Counted from the first letter of the stretch, positions 47,741 to 56,873 are shown. The stretch: 64,000 nucleotides of DNA from Candidatus Competibacteraceae bacterium (GCA_003989065.1 RXIW01000008.1:1-64000), one strand, 5' to 3'. Made by a program: numbers and translations. The notes: a model not told the origin generated them from the letters alone.

Positions 47741-47769
47741 ATTATAGAAAATATCGGCGTTTACGCCAA
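47741..47769 (-). promoter_or_regulatory. Sigma-70 promoter of tkt with an overlapping dyad
   Basis: On the minus strand TTGGCG, a 17-base spacer and a perfect TATAAT give a strong promoter, with transcription starting near 47734, about 188 bases before the tkt ATG. The -35 region overlaps the dyad GGCGT-AA-ACGCC (about 47757-47768), a possible operator of an unknown regulator. Confidence 0.65.
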
Positions 47770-47824
47770 ATGATTCTTGTAGTGACGATCGACGCAGTGC
47801 ACGCGCTTTCGCCTCCAATCGACG

Positions 47825-49000
47825 TCAATCGCGCCGCAGACTATCGGAAACCGCCACCGGCGTCGGGTAGCGCAGCACCAGATAGTAGGTGGAGGCGATG
47901 AATGTCAGCAATGTGGTCGCTTGCACCAGATAAGAGGCTTCGCGACCGATCAGCTGATTCTTCTCGGCCAGCACCGCGATCAGCAGGGCGAACTCACTGA
48001 CCTGGCCCAACCGCACCCCCACTTCCATAGCGATCCGCCCCCGCTCTCCGGCCCATTGCAGAAATCCGCGAAACACCCAGGGCTTGGCCACCAGCAACAA
48101 TGCGCCCAGCAGCAGAGTCGGGAAAAATACCGCGCCCAGCATCCCCAGATCGAAGCTCGCGCCCAGCGAGAAAAAGAACAGCACCAGGAAAAAATCCCGC
48201 AAAGGCCGCAGGCTCTCAGCGATATAGAGCGCGATCGGGCTGGTCGCCAATGATACGCCGCCGATGAATGCGCCGATGGCGTAGGACAATCCCAGCAGCG
48301 CCGCCACCTGCGAAACGCACAGGCACCAGCCGATGGCCGTCAGGAAAATGTACTCACGGATCTTGTCGAAACGGCGGATCAACGGGATCAGCACATAACG
48401 GGAAGCCAACCAAGCGAACCCCAACAGCAACGGCAAGGTGACGATCAGCAAACCCAGGCCCCGCAGCGACGAACCGCGCCCGCCCAACCCTTCGATCAGC
48501 AGCAGAACGGTGATGGCCAACAGATCCTGCAACAGCAGAATACTGATGATGATCTCGCCGGTGTGCTGGTGATGCAGGGTACGGGTCGGCAACAGCTTGA
48601 GACCGATGATGGTGCTGGAGAACATCATCGCCATGCCGACCAACAGGCTCTCGCCGGTCGTGTAACCGAACAGCCACGCGACCCAGGCCCCCATCGATGC
48701 GAAGATCAATGAGGTGCTCAGCGTAATCAGAGTCGCCTTGCGCAGCATCTGCAACAGACGCTGCGGCGACAGATCCAGGCCCAACAGGAACAACAGGAAC
48801 ATGATGCCGATCTGGGCCATTTCATCGATGGCCGAGGCATTGTTGATCAGTTGAATTCCATAGGGCCCGATGAAAATGCCCAGCACGATGTAGGCAATCG
48901 GCAAGGCTTGACGCGCATATAGCGCGAGCGTGGCGAATAGCGCCGCGCCGGTAAAAATCAGGAAAAGGGAAAAAATGATGGGATTCTGGGCGTCGTGCAT
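47825..49000 (-). CDS. Monovalent cation:proton antiporter-2 (Kef-type) family membrane protein
   Basis: A 391-residue protein with about 12 hydrophobic segments. The Na+/H+ exchanger motif 'FLLFLLGLDLSPQRLL' and 'LLQDLLAITVLLL' (with the conserved QD pair) are visible, as is 'FFFSLGASFDL'. It is a membrane domain only; the RCK/TrkA-N regulatory domain of KefB/KefC is missing. Potassium or sodium could be the ion. It is transcribed away from the repeat-protein gene and towards tkt. Confidence 0.88.
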   Translation of the reverse strand: MHDAQNPIIFSLFLIFTGAALFATLALYARQALPIAYIVLGIFIGPYGIQLINNASAIDEMAQIGIMFLLFLLGLDLSPQRLLQMLRKATLITLSTSLIFASMGAWVAWLFGYTTGESLLVGMAMMFSSTIIGLKLLPTRTLHHQHTGEIIISILLLQDLLAITVLLLIEGLGGRGSSLRGLGLLIVTLPLLLGFAWLASRYVLIPLIRRFDKIREYIFLTAIGWCLCVSQVAALLGLSYAIGAFIGGVSLATSPIALYIAESLRPLRDFFLVLFFFSLGASFDLGMLGAVFFPTLLLGALLLVAKPWVFRGFLQWAGERGRIAMEVGVRLGQVSEFALLIAVLAEKNQLIGREASYLVQATTLLTFIASTYYLVLRYPTPVAVSDSLRRD

Positions 49001-49183
49001 GTTTCAAAGATCCTGGGTCCGACCCTGCCGAAAGCGTACCGGACCCACCGGACAACCTTCGAGAGACGTGATGAAGGCAATACTTCAATTTCTCGCCTTC
49101 ATCATACCCGACGCTACCGCTTCGCTCCGATCCCATCGCTCATTCAATCCGCCAACCGGCCGTTCCCTGGCCGGTGTGCCCCG

Positions 49184-50920
49184 TCATCGGCACTCTTGCT
49201 GCTGGCCGGGCGGCAAGCTCTTGCAATCCGGTAGCCGCCGCATCGGCTCCGCCAGTTTCTGTTGTTGTCGCTGTTGCTCCACCTGCTGTTGTCGCTGTTG
49301 CTCCACCTGCTGCTGGCGTTGCTGCTGTTGCTGCTGCTGGAGAATGGCCTGCTGACGCGCCTTTTCCTGCTCCGCCTGCTGGTGTTGCTGCTGCTGTTGC
49401 AGTCGAAGCATGTCCTGTTGGCGCGCCTTCTCCTGCTCCATCTGCTGCTGGCGTTGCTGCTGTTGCTGCTGCTGGAGAATGGCCTGCTGACGCGCCTTTT
49501 CCTGCTCCGCCTGCTGGTGTTGCTGCTGCTGTTGCAGTCGAAGCATGTCCTGTTGGCGCGCCTTCTCCTGCTCCATCTGCTGCTGGCGTTGCTGCTGTTG
49601 CTGCTGTTGCTGCTGCTGGAGAATGGCCTGCTGACGCGCCTTTTCCTGCTCCGCCTGCTGGTGTTGCTGCTGCTGTTGCAGTCGAAGCATGTCCTGTTGG
49701 CGCGCCTTCTCCTGCTCCATCTGCTGCTGTTGCAGATCGGTGGCCTTCTGTCGACCTCGCCCCTGCTCCCACGAACCATTCCGTTCCTGCCCGTTCGGTT
49801 GAGGTCGGCCGTCCATACCCCCCGGCTCCACCATGCGTGGCGGCAGCGGGCGATCCTGCTCCGAGGGCAATCGCGGGCCACCGCGCTTGCCGATTTCACC
49901 GGTGTCCGGATCATCCGGCCAAGGGCGTCCCGGACCGGCTGGTTCTGCCCGATCACGGCCCCCTTGCTCCACAACGCCGGTTCGGTGCTCCCACGGCGTT
50001 GTAGCCGGGGCCTGATGATCAGGAGACCGATCAGACCGATCAGGCCGATCAGACCGATCAGACCGATCAGACCGAGAATCATGGCGCGGCGATCGGTCAG
50101 CGCGAGGCGGTGGCGGAACCGCCGTCGTTCCGACCACTTGCGGCCGGAACAGATCGATCTGCCTTCCTCGCACTGGCGACTTTCCCATCACGGGCCGCTC
50201 CACATCAATCGGACGGTAGCGCACCACGGGTTTTCGAGTTTCCTGCTCGAAATGCCCCAGGTCGATACTGCGATTGACCACCCGCCGATCGACCACGGTA
50301 TAGCGGGTAACATTGACCGTGCTGTCGATCAAAGCGGCATTGCGCGGCGGCGGTAGAATGCTTCGCCGTAGGTTGGGACTGAGAAACCGCTGCGTCGGCA
50401 CGAAACACCAGGAACGCCTACCGGGATTGAACTCCTGGCCCTGGGCCGCAAAGCCAACGTCTGGCTCGAACCGCACCGAAGGCGGCAGCGGCGCCCAGCC
50501 GATGAAGCCACCCCCACTACGCCAGCTGACCCAAGCCGGTCCCCATTCAGCGCCGGGCACCCACGCCCAACCCTCGTAGTCCTCATCGTAGAACCAGCGG
50601 CCATAATGGAAAGGCATCGATCCCCACCGTTCGGTGGAAACCCAGGTCCAACCGAAATCGTCGGTGAACACCCAGTAGCCGACGGTATAGGGCCGCCAAT
50701 CACTGGCCACCTCCGGGTACCAGACCCAGCCATAAGACTCGGATCGACGCCAGTCGCCATACGGTGCCAGCTCGTTATAGAAATAGTCGATGCCTACGCG
50801 GACCTGGGCGTAGGCCGTCGCCCCGCCCAATAACGTCAGACGCGGCGAACCGACTGGATTGAATCCGACATTCATCAACAACGCGGCCGAAAGCGAAGCC
50901 AGCCATATTTTCGTCTTCAT
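49184..50920 (-). CDS. DUF6600-type secreted protein with Gln-rich repeat tail
   Basis: About 578 residues from the ATG at 50920, chosen because it has AAGGTG upstream and starts a signal peptide (MKTKIWLASLSAALLMN). After the signal, the N-terminal region (about 40-180) is rich in Trp/Tyr, with recurring 'YGWVWYPEVASDWRPY'- and 'GWTWVSTERWG'-like blocks, typical of DUF6600. A basic Arg/Asp/Ser stretch with DRSDRSDRPDRS follows. The last ~190 residues are Gln/Glu/Lys/Ala/Arg-rich, with three ~45-residue repeats. It is probably exported and extended; function unknown. Open frames on the plus strand here are a by-product of the repeats. Confidence 0.75.
   Translation of the reverse strand: MKTKIWLASLSAALLMNVGFNPVGSPRLTLLGGATAYAQVRVGIDYFYNELAPYGDWRRSESYGWVWYPEVASDWRPYTVGYWVFTDDFGWTWVSTERWGSMPFHYGRWFYDEDYEGWAWVPGAEWGPAWVSWRSGGGFIGWAPLPPSVRFEPDVGFAAQGQEFNPGRRSWCFVPTQRFLSPNLRRSILPPPRNAALIDSTVNVTRYTVVDRRVVNRSIDLGHFEQETRKPVVRYRPIDVERPVMGKSPVRGRQIDLFRPQVVGTTAVPPPPRADRSPRHDSRSDRSDRSDRPDRSDRSPDHQAPATTPWEHRTGVVEQGGRDRAEPAGPGRPWPDDPDTGEIGKRGGPRLPSEQDRPLPPRMVEPGGMDGRPQPNGQERNGSWEQGRGRQKATDLQQQQMEQEKARQQDMLRLQQQQQHQQAEQEKARQQAILQQQQQQQQQQRQQQMEQEKARQQDMLRLQQQQQHQQAEQEKARQQAILQQQQQQQRQQQMEQEKARQQDMLRLQQQQQHQQAEQEKARQQAILQQQQQQQRQQQVEQQRQQQVEQQRQQQKLAEPMRRLPDCKSLPPGQQQECR
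49312..49733 (-). repeat. Tandem ~135/144-base repeats encoding the Gln-rich coil
   Basis: Three nearly identical units contain 'MEQEKARQQDMLRLQQ' and 'AEQEKARQQAILQQ'. Landmark copies start at 49401, 49536 and 49680, so units are 135 and 144 bases (45 and 48 codons); the difference is three extra CAG-type codons. The near-identity at DNA level suggests recent duplication and likely length variation between strains. Confidence 0.9.
50026..50082 (-). repeat. Nine-base tandem repeat encoding Asp-Arg-Ser units
   Basis: About six tandem copies of a 9-base unit (GATCAGACC on the plus strand) encode repeated DRS/DRP triplets inside the DUF6600-type gene. It is a microsatellite-like tract that stays in frame when a unit is gained or lost. 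Confidence 0.8.
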
Positions 50921-51213
50921 GCGACACCTTGCCTGCAGTAGCGGTTTACGGGGGTTCACACGATCGCCAAACAATGGATTCCGTCCCCAATTTCCCATGG
51001 AATTAAAGTCGATAGCGACTGAATCCGAAATGAACGACTGCATCGCTGCCCGACATCATCAGATCGTCACCGAAAACAACCGCCGCCGGTCCAACCCGGC
51101 GCAAGGCAAAACAGGGCCGGGCGTCATTCCCCCAATACCCGACAACCATGCGATAATTACTTGGCACACCGAGTCGTTACCCTCGCAAACACGCATCACG
51201 ACGAACCACGACC

Positions 51214-51795
51214 TTGCACAACGATCATCCCGGTCCGCCTACCGCCTCGCCACACTGGTCCCCCCGCCCGCGCGTCCATGCGCGCCTCCTGCCCGCTGGA
51301 CTGGCCAACTGGCTGTTCGACCGGGGATCGCTGACTCAGCGGTTGCGTGAGATCTGCGCCGACCGCTTCCGCGTGCGCGTATTGCGCCAAGAGTGGACCC
51401 GCCCGGACCATGACGAGGCGCATGCCCTGCAGTTGCGGATGACAACCTGGGCCTGGGTTCGCGAGGTGCAACTGTTGTGCGGCGACCAGCCCTGGGTCTT
51501 CGCCCGCACCCTGATTCCGGCGCTGACTTTGGGTGGCCGCGGTCGGCAGCTGACCCGGTTGGGATCCCGTCCCCTCGGCGAGGTGCTGTTCGCCGACCCT
51601 ACCGTGCGCCGGGGGCCGGTCGAAGTCGCCCGCATCGGACCTGATCAACGCCTGCATCACCGGGCCTTCGCCAACTGCAACGAACCGCCGGACACGATCT
51701 GGGCCCGCCGCTCGTTATTCTGGATGGACAGCAGCCCGCTGCTGGTTTGCGAGATTTTCTTACCCGACCTGCCGGTCTCTCCGGCTTGTCGTTGA
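51214..51795 (+). CDS. ubiC: Chorismate lyase (chorismate pyruvate-lyase)
   Basis: Converts chorismate to 4-hydroxybenzoate, the first committed step of ubiquinone synthesis. The 193-residue protein shows the UbiC pattern: 'DRGSLTQRLREIC' near the N-terminus, 'REVQLLCGDQPWVFARTLIP' in the middle, then 'LGSRPLGEVLF' and 'WARRSLFW'. A TTG start is used at 51214; there is no strong ribosome site and the exact start is uncertain. It lies 16 bases upstream of ubiA, the next step. Confidence 0.93.
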   Translation: MHNDHPGPPTASPHWSPRPRVHARLLPAGLANWLFDRGSLTQRLREICADRFRVRVLRQEWTRPDHDEAHALQLRMTTWAWVREVQLLCGDQPWVFARTLIPALTLGGRGRQLTRLGSRPLGEVLFADPTVRRGPVEVARIGPDQRLHHRAFANCNEPPDTIWARRSLFWMDSSPLLVCEIFLPDLPVSPACR

Positions 51796-51811
51796 CCGGA
51801 CGTCCCCTACC

Positions 51812-52693
51812 ATGAACATCGAACGCTTCGACGACCGCCTGCGCGAATATGTCCTGCTGATGCGCCTCCATCGCCCCATCGGTCTCTATCTTCTGCTGTG
51901 GCCGACCCTGTGGGCGTTATGGCTGGCTGGGAATGGGCAACCGCCGCACGGCATCGTACTGGTTTTCGTGCTGGGCGTGGCGCTGATGCGCTCGGCCGGC
52001 TGCGTCATGAACGATATCGCCGACCGCAACTTCGATCCGCATGTGGCCCGCACCCGTGACCGACCGTTGGCCGCCGGCCGGATCAGTCTGAGCGAAGCGG
52101 CAACGCTCGCGGCTGGCCTGTGCCTGGCAGCCTTTGGGCTGGTATTGACCCAAAACGCCCTGACCGTGCAGCTGTCGTTTGTCGGGCTGGTGCTGACCGC
52201 CAGTTATCCGTTCATGAAGCGGTTCCATCATTTTCCCCAGTTTCACCTGGGCCTGGCATTCGGTTGGGGCATCCCCATGGCCTTTGCGGCGGTGACCGGC
52301 GCCTTGCCGGTCGTGGCCTGGCTGCTGTTTCTCGGCAACATTCTCTGGTCGGTGATCTACGACACCCAATACGCCATGGTCGATCGCGAAGACGATCTGA
52401 AGATCGGAGTGAAATCCACCGCCATCCGCTTCGGCGAACGCGACAAACGCATCATCGGCTACCTGCAACTGGCGCTGGTGGGCGTGCTGGCGCTGGTGGG
52501 CGTGTTGGCCGGGCGCGGCTGGATCTACTATCTCGGTCTGTTCGTGGCAGCCTGGTTCGCGCTGTATCAGCAATACCTGATCCGCAACCGCGAACCGGCC
52601 GAATGCTTCAAGGCGTTTCTCAACAACAATGGCTTCGGACTGACGATCTTCTGCGCGCTGCTGCTGGATTATCTGCCGGGAGGACAAACCTGA
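51812..52693 (+). CDS. ubiA: 4-hydroxybenzoate octaprenyltransferase
   Basis: Membrane enzyme attaching the polyprenyl tail to 4-hydroxybenzoate. The 293-residue protein has about eight hydrophobic segments. The two Asp-rich Mg-diphosphate motifs are 'NDIADRNFD' (about residues 69-77) and 'DTQYAMVDREDD' (about 185-196). It is the partner of ubiC just upstream, the standard ubiCA order. Confidence 0.96.
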   Translation: MNIERFDDRLREYVLLMRLHRPIGLYLLLWPTLWALWLAGNGQPPHGIVLVFVLGVALMRSAGCVMNDIADRNFDPHVARTRDRPLAAGRISLSEAATLAAGLCLAAFGLVLTQNALTVQLSFVGLVLTASYPFMKRFHHFPQFHLGLAFGWGIPMAFAAVTGALPVVAWLLFLGNILWSVIYDTQYAMVDREDDLKIGVKSTAIRFGERDKRIIGYLQLALVGVLALVGVLAGRGWIYYLGLFVAAWFALYQQYLIRNREPAECFKAFLNNNGFGLTIFCALLLDYLPGGQT

Positions 52694-52744
52694 ACGCTCG
52701 CGACAACCGAGCGGCCATCCACCCAACCGTGAGGCATACGAGTG

Positions 52745-53590
52745 ATGGTAGAGGAACTGGAGCTACAGACACCGTACCTGCGACTCAGCGCGCGAGCCTG
52801 GGGACCACCGGACGGCGTGCCGGTGTTGGCCCTGCACGGCTGGCTCGATAACGCCGCCAGTTTCGATCCCCTGGCGTCGCTGTTGCCCGGCGTGCGGCTG
52901 GTGGCGGTGGATTTGCCCGGCCACGGCGGTTCCGACCATCGCCCGCCGGGTGTGCATTATCACTTCGTGGACTTCATCCCCGACATGGTCGCCGCCGCCG
53001 ATGCCCTGGGCTGGGACCGCTTCGCCCTGCTCGGCCATTCGATGGGGGGCGGCATCGCCAGCTTCATCGCCGCGATCCTGCCGGAGCGGATCACCCGTCT
53101 GGCCATGATCGAAGGGTTGGGACCGCCGACCAGCGACCCTGCCGATGGCCCCGCCAACCTGCGCAAAGCCATCGATCAGATGAATGGCCTTGCCGGCAAA
53201 CGCCTGCCCATCTACCCCGATGTGGAGGGGGCGATACAGGCCCGTTGCGAAGCCAGCGGCTTGTCGTGGCGGGCGGCGGCAACGCTGGTCGAACGCGGCC
53301 TCCAGCCGGTCAGCGGCGGTTTCGGCTGGCGCACCGATCCCCGTCTACGCTTCGTATCCCCGCTCTACCTGAGCGAGCCGCAAATTCTGGCCTACATGGA
53401 GCAGATTCGAGCGCCAGCCCTGCTGCTCTGCGGCGATGCCGGCTACCTGATCCCACGGGCCTACATGCAGGAACGCTACGCCCGCATCGCCGACCTGACT
53501 GTCAAAATACTACCTGGCGGCCATCATCCCCATCTGGAAGATCCCGAAGCCTGCGCCCACTGGCTAGCGCCGTTTCTGGTCATATCCTGA
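52745..53590 (+). CDS. Alpha/beta-hydrolase
   Basis: A 281-residue soluble hydrolase. The nucleophile elbow is 'LLGHSMGGGIAS' (Ser in G-H-S-M-G), with 'VLALHGWLDNAASFDP' as oxyanion loop and His in 'LPGGHHPHLEDP'. The Asp of the triad is probably in 'LLCGDAGYL'. The family covers many esterases and epoxide hydrolases; the substrate cannot be told. The ATG at 52745 follows directly after an in-frame GTG. It comes 50 bases after ubiA. Confidence 0.85.
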   Translation: MVEELELQTPYLRLSARAWGPPDGVPVLALHGWLDNAASFDPLASLLPGVRLVAVDLPGHGGSDHRPPGVHYHFVDFIPDMVAAADALGWDRFALLGHSMGGGIASFIAAILPERITRLAMIEGLGPPTSDPADGPANLRKAIDQMNGLAGKRLPIYPDVEGAIQARCEASGLSWRAAATLVERGLQPVSGGFGWRTDPRLRFVSPLYLSEPQILAYMEQIRAPALLLCGDAGYLIPRAYMQERYARIADLTVKILPGGHHPHLEDPEACAHWLAPFLVIS

Positions 53591-53729
53591 ATAAGCCACG
53601 ATATCGACAAATACCGTACTGCGTTTTTATCCCAGGATGCCTCACCTACACTAATATATAAGCCGTATTGATGGATCGAATTGTTTCGTGACGGAAAAAC
53701 GGCTACGACTGCTCTTTCCAGGGGGAAAC

Positions 53730-54641
53730 ATGCTGTCCAAGTTTGGTATTCAATTCAAATACACCCTGGTTTTCGTCATCACCCTCATTCTCATCATTAC
53801 CGGACTTCTGATCGGGGTCTACCACCTCAAGCAACGCCAGCTGCGCAATGAAGCCATGGCGGTTGCCGAACAGGTCGTCGCCTTCCGGGCCTGGGTCGCC
53901 GGCGCTGGCGTGGTCTGGGTCGATCATCTGGCGCCGGAATTCCGCGATTTCCTGGGCAAACGCACCGGTGTCGACGCCAACGCCAAGGTTCTGGAGTTCT
54001 ATTCCAAAAACCCGGCCCTGGCGACCCGCGAACTGTCGGAACTCGCCAATAAAACCACGACCCGCGCCACCTTCCGCGTCACCAGCGACGAATACCGCAA
54101 TCCGGCCAATGCCCCGGACAGCTTCGAGACGGCCTCGATCGAGCTGTTCAAAAACGATAAGGATCGCAAGTACAGTGACGCGCTCGAAAATGGCGTCTAT
54201 CGCTACAGCCAACCCATTTTCGTGCAGCAATCCTGCTTGAAATGTCATGGCGATCCCAAGGATGCGCCACCGGAAGTCATCGAGAAGTACAGTGACAAGA
54301 AAGCCTTCGGCTATAAGGTCGGCGATGTACGGGGCATCATCAGCGTCAAGTTGCCCGACGTGACCGTGACCGACGTGCTGCTGACCCTGCTCAACCCCTT
54401 CACACTGGGGCTGATCGCGCTGGCTTTTCTGCTGAATTTCTTCTATGTCCAACGAGCGATCATCGCGCGCCTTAAGAGACTGGCCAAGAGCACCGAACGC
54501 ATCGCCAACGGCGAGCTGGACCTGCCGCTCGAGTTCCGGTCGGACAGCCGCGACGAGGTGGATTACGTGACGCGCGCGGTCGACCTGCTGCGCAATAGCG
54601 TCGTGGTCGCCATGAAACGGCTTCAGAAGAACCTGTCCTAA
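53730..54641 (+). CDS. DUF3365 (Tll0287-like) heme-binding sensor with HAMP domain
   Basis: A 303-residue membrane protein: transmembrane helix (about 12-32), extracytoplasmic DUF3365/Tll0287-like domain with a c-type heme motif Cys169-x-x-Cys172-His173 (CLKCH), second helix (about 212-232) and a HAMP domain (about 233-290) ending without kinase, cyclase or methyl-accepting domain. It resembles a redox or gas sensor with the output missing. The ATG at 53730 with GGGGGA upstream is preferred over the GTG at 53688. The following gene begins 20 bases after it and may supply the partner. Confidence 0.85.
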   Translation: MLSKFGIQFKYTLVFVITLILIITGLLIGVYHLKQRQLRNEAMAVAEQVVAFRAWVAGAGVVWVDHLAPEFRDFLGKRTGVDANAKVLEFYSKNPALATRELSELANKTTTRATFRVTSDEYRNPANAPDSFETASIELFKNDKDRKYSDALENGVYRYSQPIFVQQSCLKCHGDPKDAPPEVIEKYSDKKAFGYKVGDVRGIISVKLPDVTVTDVLLTLLNPFTLGLIALAFLLNFFYVQRAIIARLKRLAKSTERIANGELDLPLEFRSDSRDEVDYVTRAVDLLRNSVVVAMKRLQKNLS

Positions 54642-54661
54642 TCGGGGAGCGAGGCACCGTC

Positions 54662-55189
54662 ATGTCCCTAGAGCTTTTGCCATTCCCAGCCATCGTCGCC
54701 TATCTGAGCAAACTGTGCCAGGAAAAGCACACCGGTACGCTGCTCATCACCAATAACTATCACTTGCTGGGGCAAATCAGTATTCAGGACGGTGAAATCG
54801 TTTTCCTGTTCTCGCAGGGCAAACGCGGCATCAACGCCCTGCCGCTACTGACTGCGGCCAAGGAAGGGAGCGTCTCCTTCTCCGAAGGCAAGGCGCCGCT
54901 CACGACGCCGCTACCCACCACCACGGACATTCTGGAGTATCTGGCCAACGCCAATCCCAATATCGCCGTGTCCGAAGACGGCAGTTTCCGACCGCTGTCC
55001 CCGACCGCCAAGACCGTACTGGAACAAACGCTCAAGGAATTCATCGGCCCGATCGCCGGTCTGGTTTGCGCCGATCATTTCCGCACCATCGTCACCCTGG
55101 AAGCCGCCATCAAGGCACTGGCCGACGAAATTCCGTCCCCCGCGACCGCTCAGCAGTTTCGCGAGCTGGCGCATAAACGGCTGAGCTGA
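54662..55189 (+). CDS. DUF4388-like protein
   Basis: A 175-residue soluble protein. The N-terminal half 'LPFPAIVAYLSKLCQEKHTGTLLI...GQISIQDGEIVFLFSQGKRGINAL' matches the DUF4388/PATAN-like pattern of response regulators in cyanobacteria and proteobacteria. The C-terminal half is a helical 'LEQTLKEFIGPIAGLVCAD' segment. It lacks a receiver domain. Being 20 bases after the heme-HAMP sensor gene, it is the best candidate for the sensor's downstream partner, which is inference. Confidence 0.65.
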   Translation: MSLELLPFPAIVAYLSKLCQEKHTGTLLITNNYHLLGQISIQDGEIVFLFSQGKRGINALPLLTAAKEGSVSFSEGKAPLTTPLPTTTDILEYLANANPNIAVSEDGSFRPLSPTAKTVLEQTLKEFIGPIAGLVCADHFRTIVTLEAAIKALADEIPSPATAQQFRELAHKRLS

Positions 55190-55265
55190 AGCATCGACCA
55201 CCGCCCCATCGCCTTGAACACGGTGCGGTTCGCCGTCCGCGACGGGCTCCTGGCGTTGTCCGATT

Positions 55266-55299
55266 CCAAGCCGCGCTTCGACATGGGCGCGCGGCTTGG
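55266..55299. other. Inverted repeat upstream of rpe
   Basis: An 11-base perfect inverted repeat (CCAAGCCGCGC / GCGCGGCTTGG) with a 12-base loop lies between the DUF4388-like gene and rpe. No T-run follows. It may end the upstream unit or be part of the rpe leader. Confidence 0.4.
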
Positions 55300-55380
55300 C
55301 GTGTAATTCTGGTAAAGTTACCCTTCACGACATTGATCTGCCCCGGCGAGCGGGGCTTCTGTCCGAGGTAACAGACGCTC

Positions 55381-56055
55381 ATGCGGGATTATTGGATTGC
55401 GCCTTCGATTCTGTCCGCCGACTTCGCCCGGCTGGGCGAAGAAGTGAATACAGTGCTGGCGGCGGGCGCAGACATCGTTCATTTCGACGTCATGGACAAT
55501 CACTACGTCCCCAACCTGACCGTCGGCCCCCTCGTGTGCGAGGCGCTGCGCCGACATGGCGTCACCGCACCGATCGACGCCCATCTGATGGTCAAGCCAG
55601 TCGACCGCATCATCCCCGATTTCGCCGCCGCTGGCGCGACCTACATCACCTTTCATCCTGAAGCCAGCGAGCACATCGACCGCAGCCTGCAACTGATCCG
55701 CGATCAGGGCTGCAAGTCCGGCCTGGTGTTCAATCCCGCTACCCCGCTGGATTGCCTGAAGTACGTGATGGATAAGGTGGACATGGTGTTGCTGATGGCG
55801 GTCAACCCCGGCTTCGGTGGCCAGAGCTTCATCAACGGCACCTTGAAGAAGCTGCGCGAGGCCCGCCGCATGATCGACGACAGCGGTCACCCGATCCGGC
55901 TGGAAGTCGATGGCGGGGTCAAGACCGACAATATCCGGGTCATCGCCGAAGCGGGGGCCGATACCTTCGTGGCCGGCTCGGCCATCTTCACCACGCCCGA
56001 CTACCGGGCGACTCTTGCTGCCATGCGGGCAGAACTGGCCAAGGCGGATCATTGA
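55381..56055 (+). CDS. rpe: Ribulose-phosphate 3-epimerase
   Basis: Interconverts ribulose-5-phosphate and xylulose-5-phosphate. The 224-residue TIM barrel shows '[17 protein letters not shown]', '[17 protein letters not shown]', 'DAHLMV' and '[13 protein letters not shown]', with the catalytic His/Asp pairs. The C-terminal phosphate site is '[11 protein letters not shown]' and 'FVAGSAIF'. It slightly overlaps the region before gph, the usual rpe-gph-trpEGDC arrangement in gammaproteobacteria. Confidence 0.97.
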   Translation: MRDYWIAPSILSADFARLGEEVNTVLAAGADIVHFDVMDNHYVPNLTVGPLVCEALRRHGVTAPIDAHLMVKPVDRIIPDFAAAGATYITFHPEASEHIDRSLQLIRDQGCKSGLVFNPATPLDCLKYVMDKVDMVLLMAVNPGFGGQSFINGTLKKLREARRMIDDSGHPIRLEVDGGVKTDNIRVIAEAGADTFVAGSAIFTTPDYRATLAAMRAELAKADH

Positions 56056-56057
56056 TC

Positions 56058-56735
56058 ATGTTCGAGAATATTACGGCGCTGTTTTTCGATCTGGACGGTA
56101 CCCTGGTCGACAGCGTGCCCGATCTGGCCGCAGCGGTGAACATCATGCTGCAGCAACTGGGCCTGCCAACCCGCACCGAGGCGCAAGTGCGTACCTGGGT
56201 CGGCAACGGCATGGACAACCTGATCCGCCGCGCGCTCACCAACGACATGGCGGGCAACGCCGATCCGGAGTTGTTCGCCCGCGCCCGCCCGCTGTACAAA
56301 GCCGCCTATGCCGACCATATCAGCGTCTACAGTTGCCTGTACCCCGGCGCTGAGGCAGGTCTGAATGCGCTGCACGCTGCTGGTTTCCCGCTGGCTTGCG
56401 TGACCAACAAGGCGGCTGAATTCGCCGTGCCGTTGTTGGACAAGCTGGGCATCGGCCCGTTGTTCACCGCCGTGGTGGGCGGCGACTGCATCCCCCATCC
56501 CAAGCCCGCGCCCGACGCCCTGCTGCTGTGCGCGGAACGATTGGGCGTCGCCGTCGACCAAGGACTGATGATCGGCGATTCGGTGAACGATGTGGGCGCG
56601 GCCCGCAACGCCGGTTGCCCGGTGGTCTGTGTGCCCTACGGCTACAATCATGGCCACGACATCCGCGACGCTGCCCCGGATGCCGTGATCGACTCCATCG
56701 CCGACTTGCCCGGCCTGCTACGCTGCTCTGCCTGA
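56058..56735 (+). CDS. gph: Phosphoglycolate phosphatase
   Basis: HAD phosphatase that removes 2-phosphoglycolate. The ATG at 56058 gives 'FENITALFFDLDGTLVDSVPDL' with the HAD nucleophile Asp. Motif II 'ACVTNK', the Lys in 'PHPKPAPDALL' and motif IV 'MIGDSVNDVGAARNAG' are all present. About 225 residues, the normal size. It lies immediately after rpe. Confidence 0.93.
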   Translation: MFENITALFFDLDGTLVDSVPDLAAAVNIMLQQLGLPTRTEAQVRTWVGNGMDNLIRRALTNDMAGNADPELFARARPLYKAAYADHISVYSCLYPGAEAGLNALHAAGFPLACVTNKAAEFAVPLLDKLGIGPLFTAVVGGDCIPHPKPAPDALLLCAERLGVAVDQGLMIGDSVNDVGAARNAGCPVVCVPYGYNHGHDIRDAAPDAVIDSIADLPGLLRCSA

Positions 56736-56873
56736 ATGTCTGGAAACTCGCTGCCCGGCCTGCCGCTGCGGATCGAACCCGCGCCGGATTTCCGATGGTG
56801 TCGCTAAAAGCACACCGCGTGGCTTTGTGTTCGCAACGTTTTCCATTTCCGCTTTTTCAGGTCGCTTGCAACC

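Noticed and set aside
49174-50356. Long plus-strand open frames opposite the DUF6600-type gene (rich in Leu or Ala/Val)
   Set aside because: They are reading-frame by-products of the CAG/CTG-rich repeats; there is no start site or ribosome site and no family resemblance.
56735-56873. tRNA T-arm-like string (GGTTCGATCC on the minus strand) upstream of trpE
   Set aside because: Only a four-base-pair stem forms and no acceptor or anticodon arm can be built around it.
56735-56873. Possible trp attenuator
   Set aside because: No short leader reading frame with tandem Trp codons and no terminator hairpin with T-run is present.
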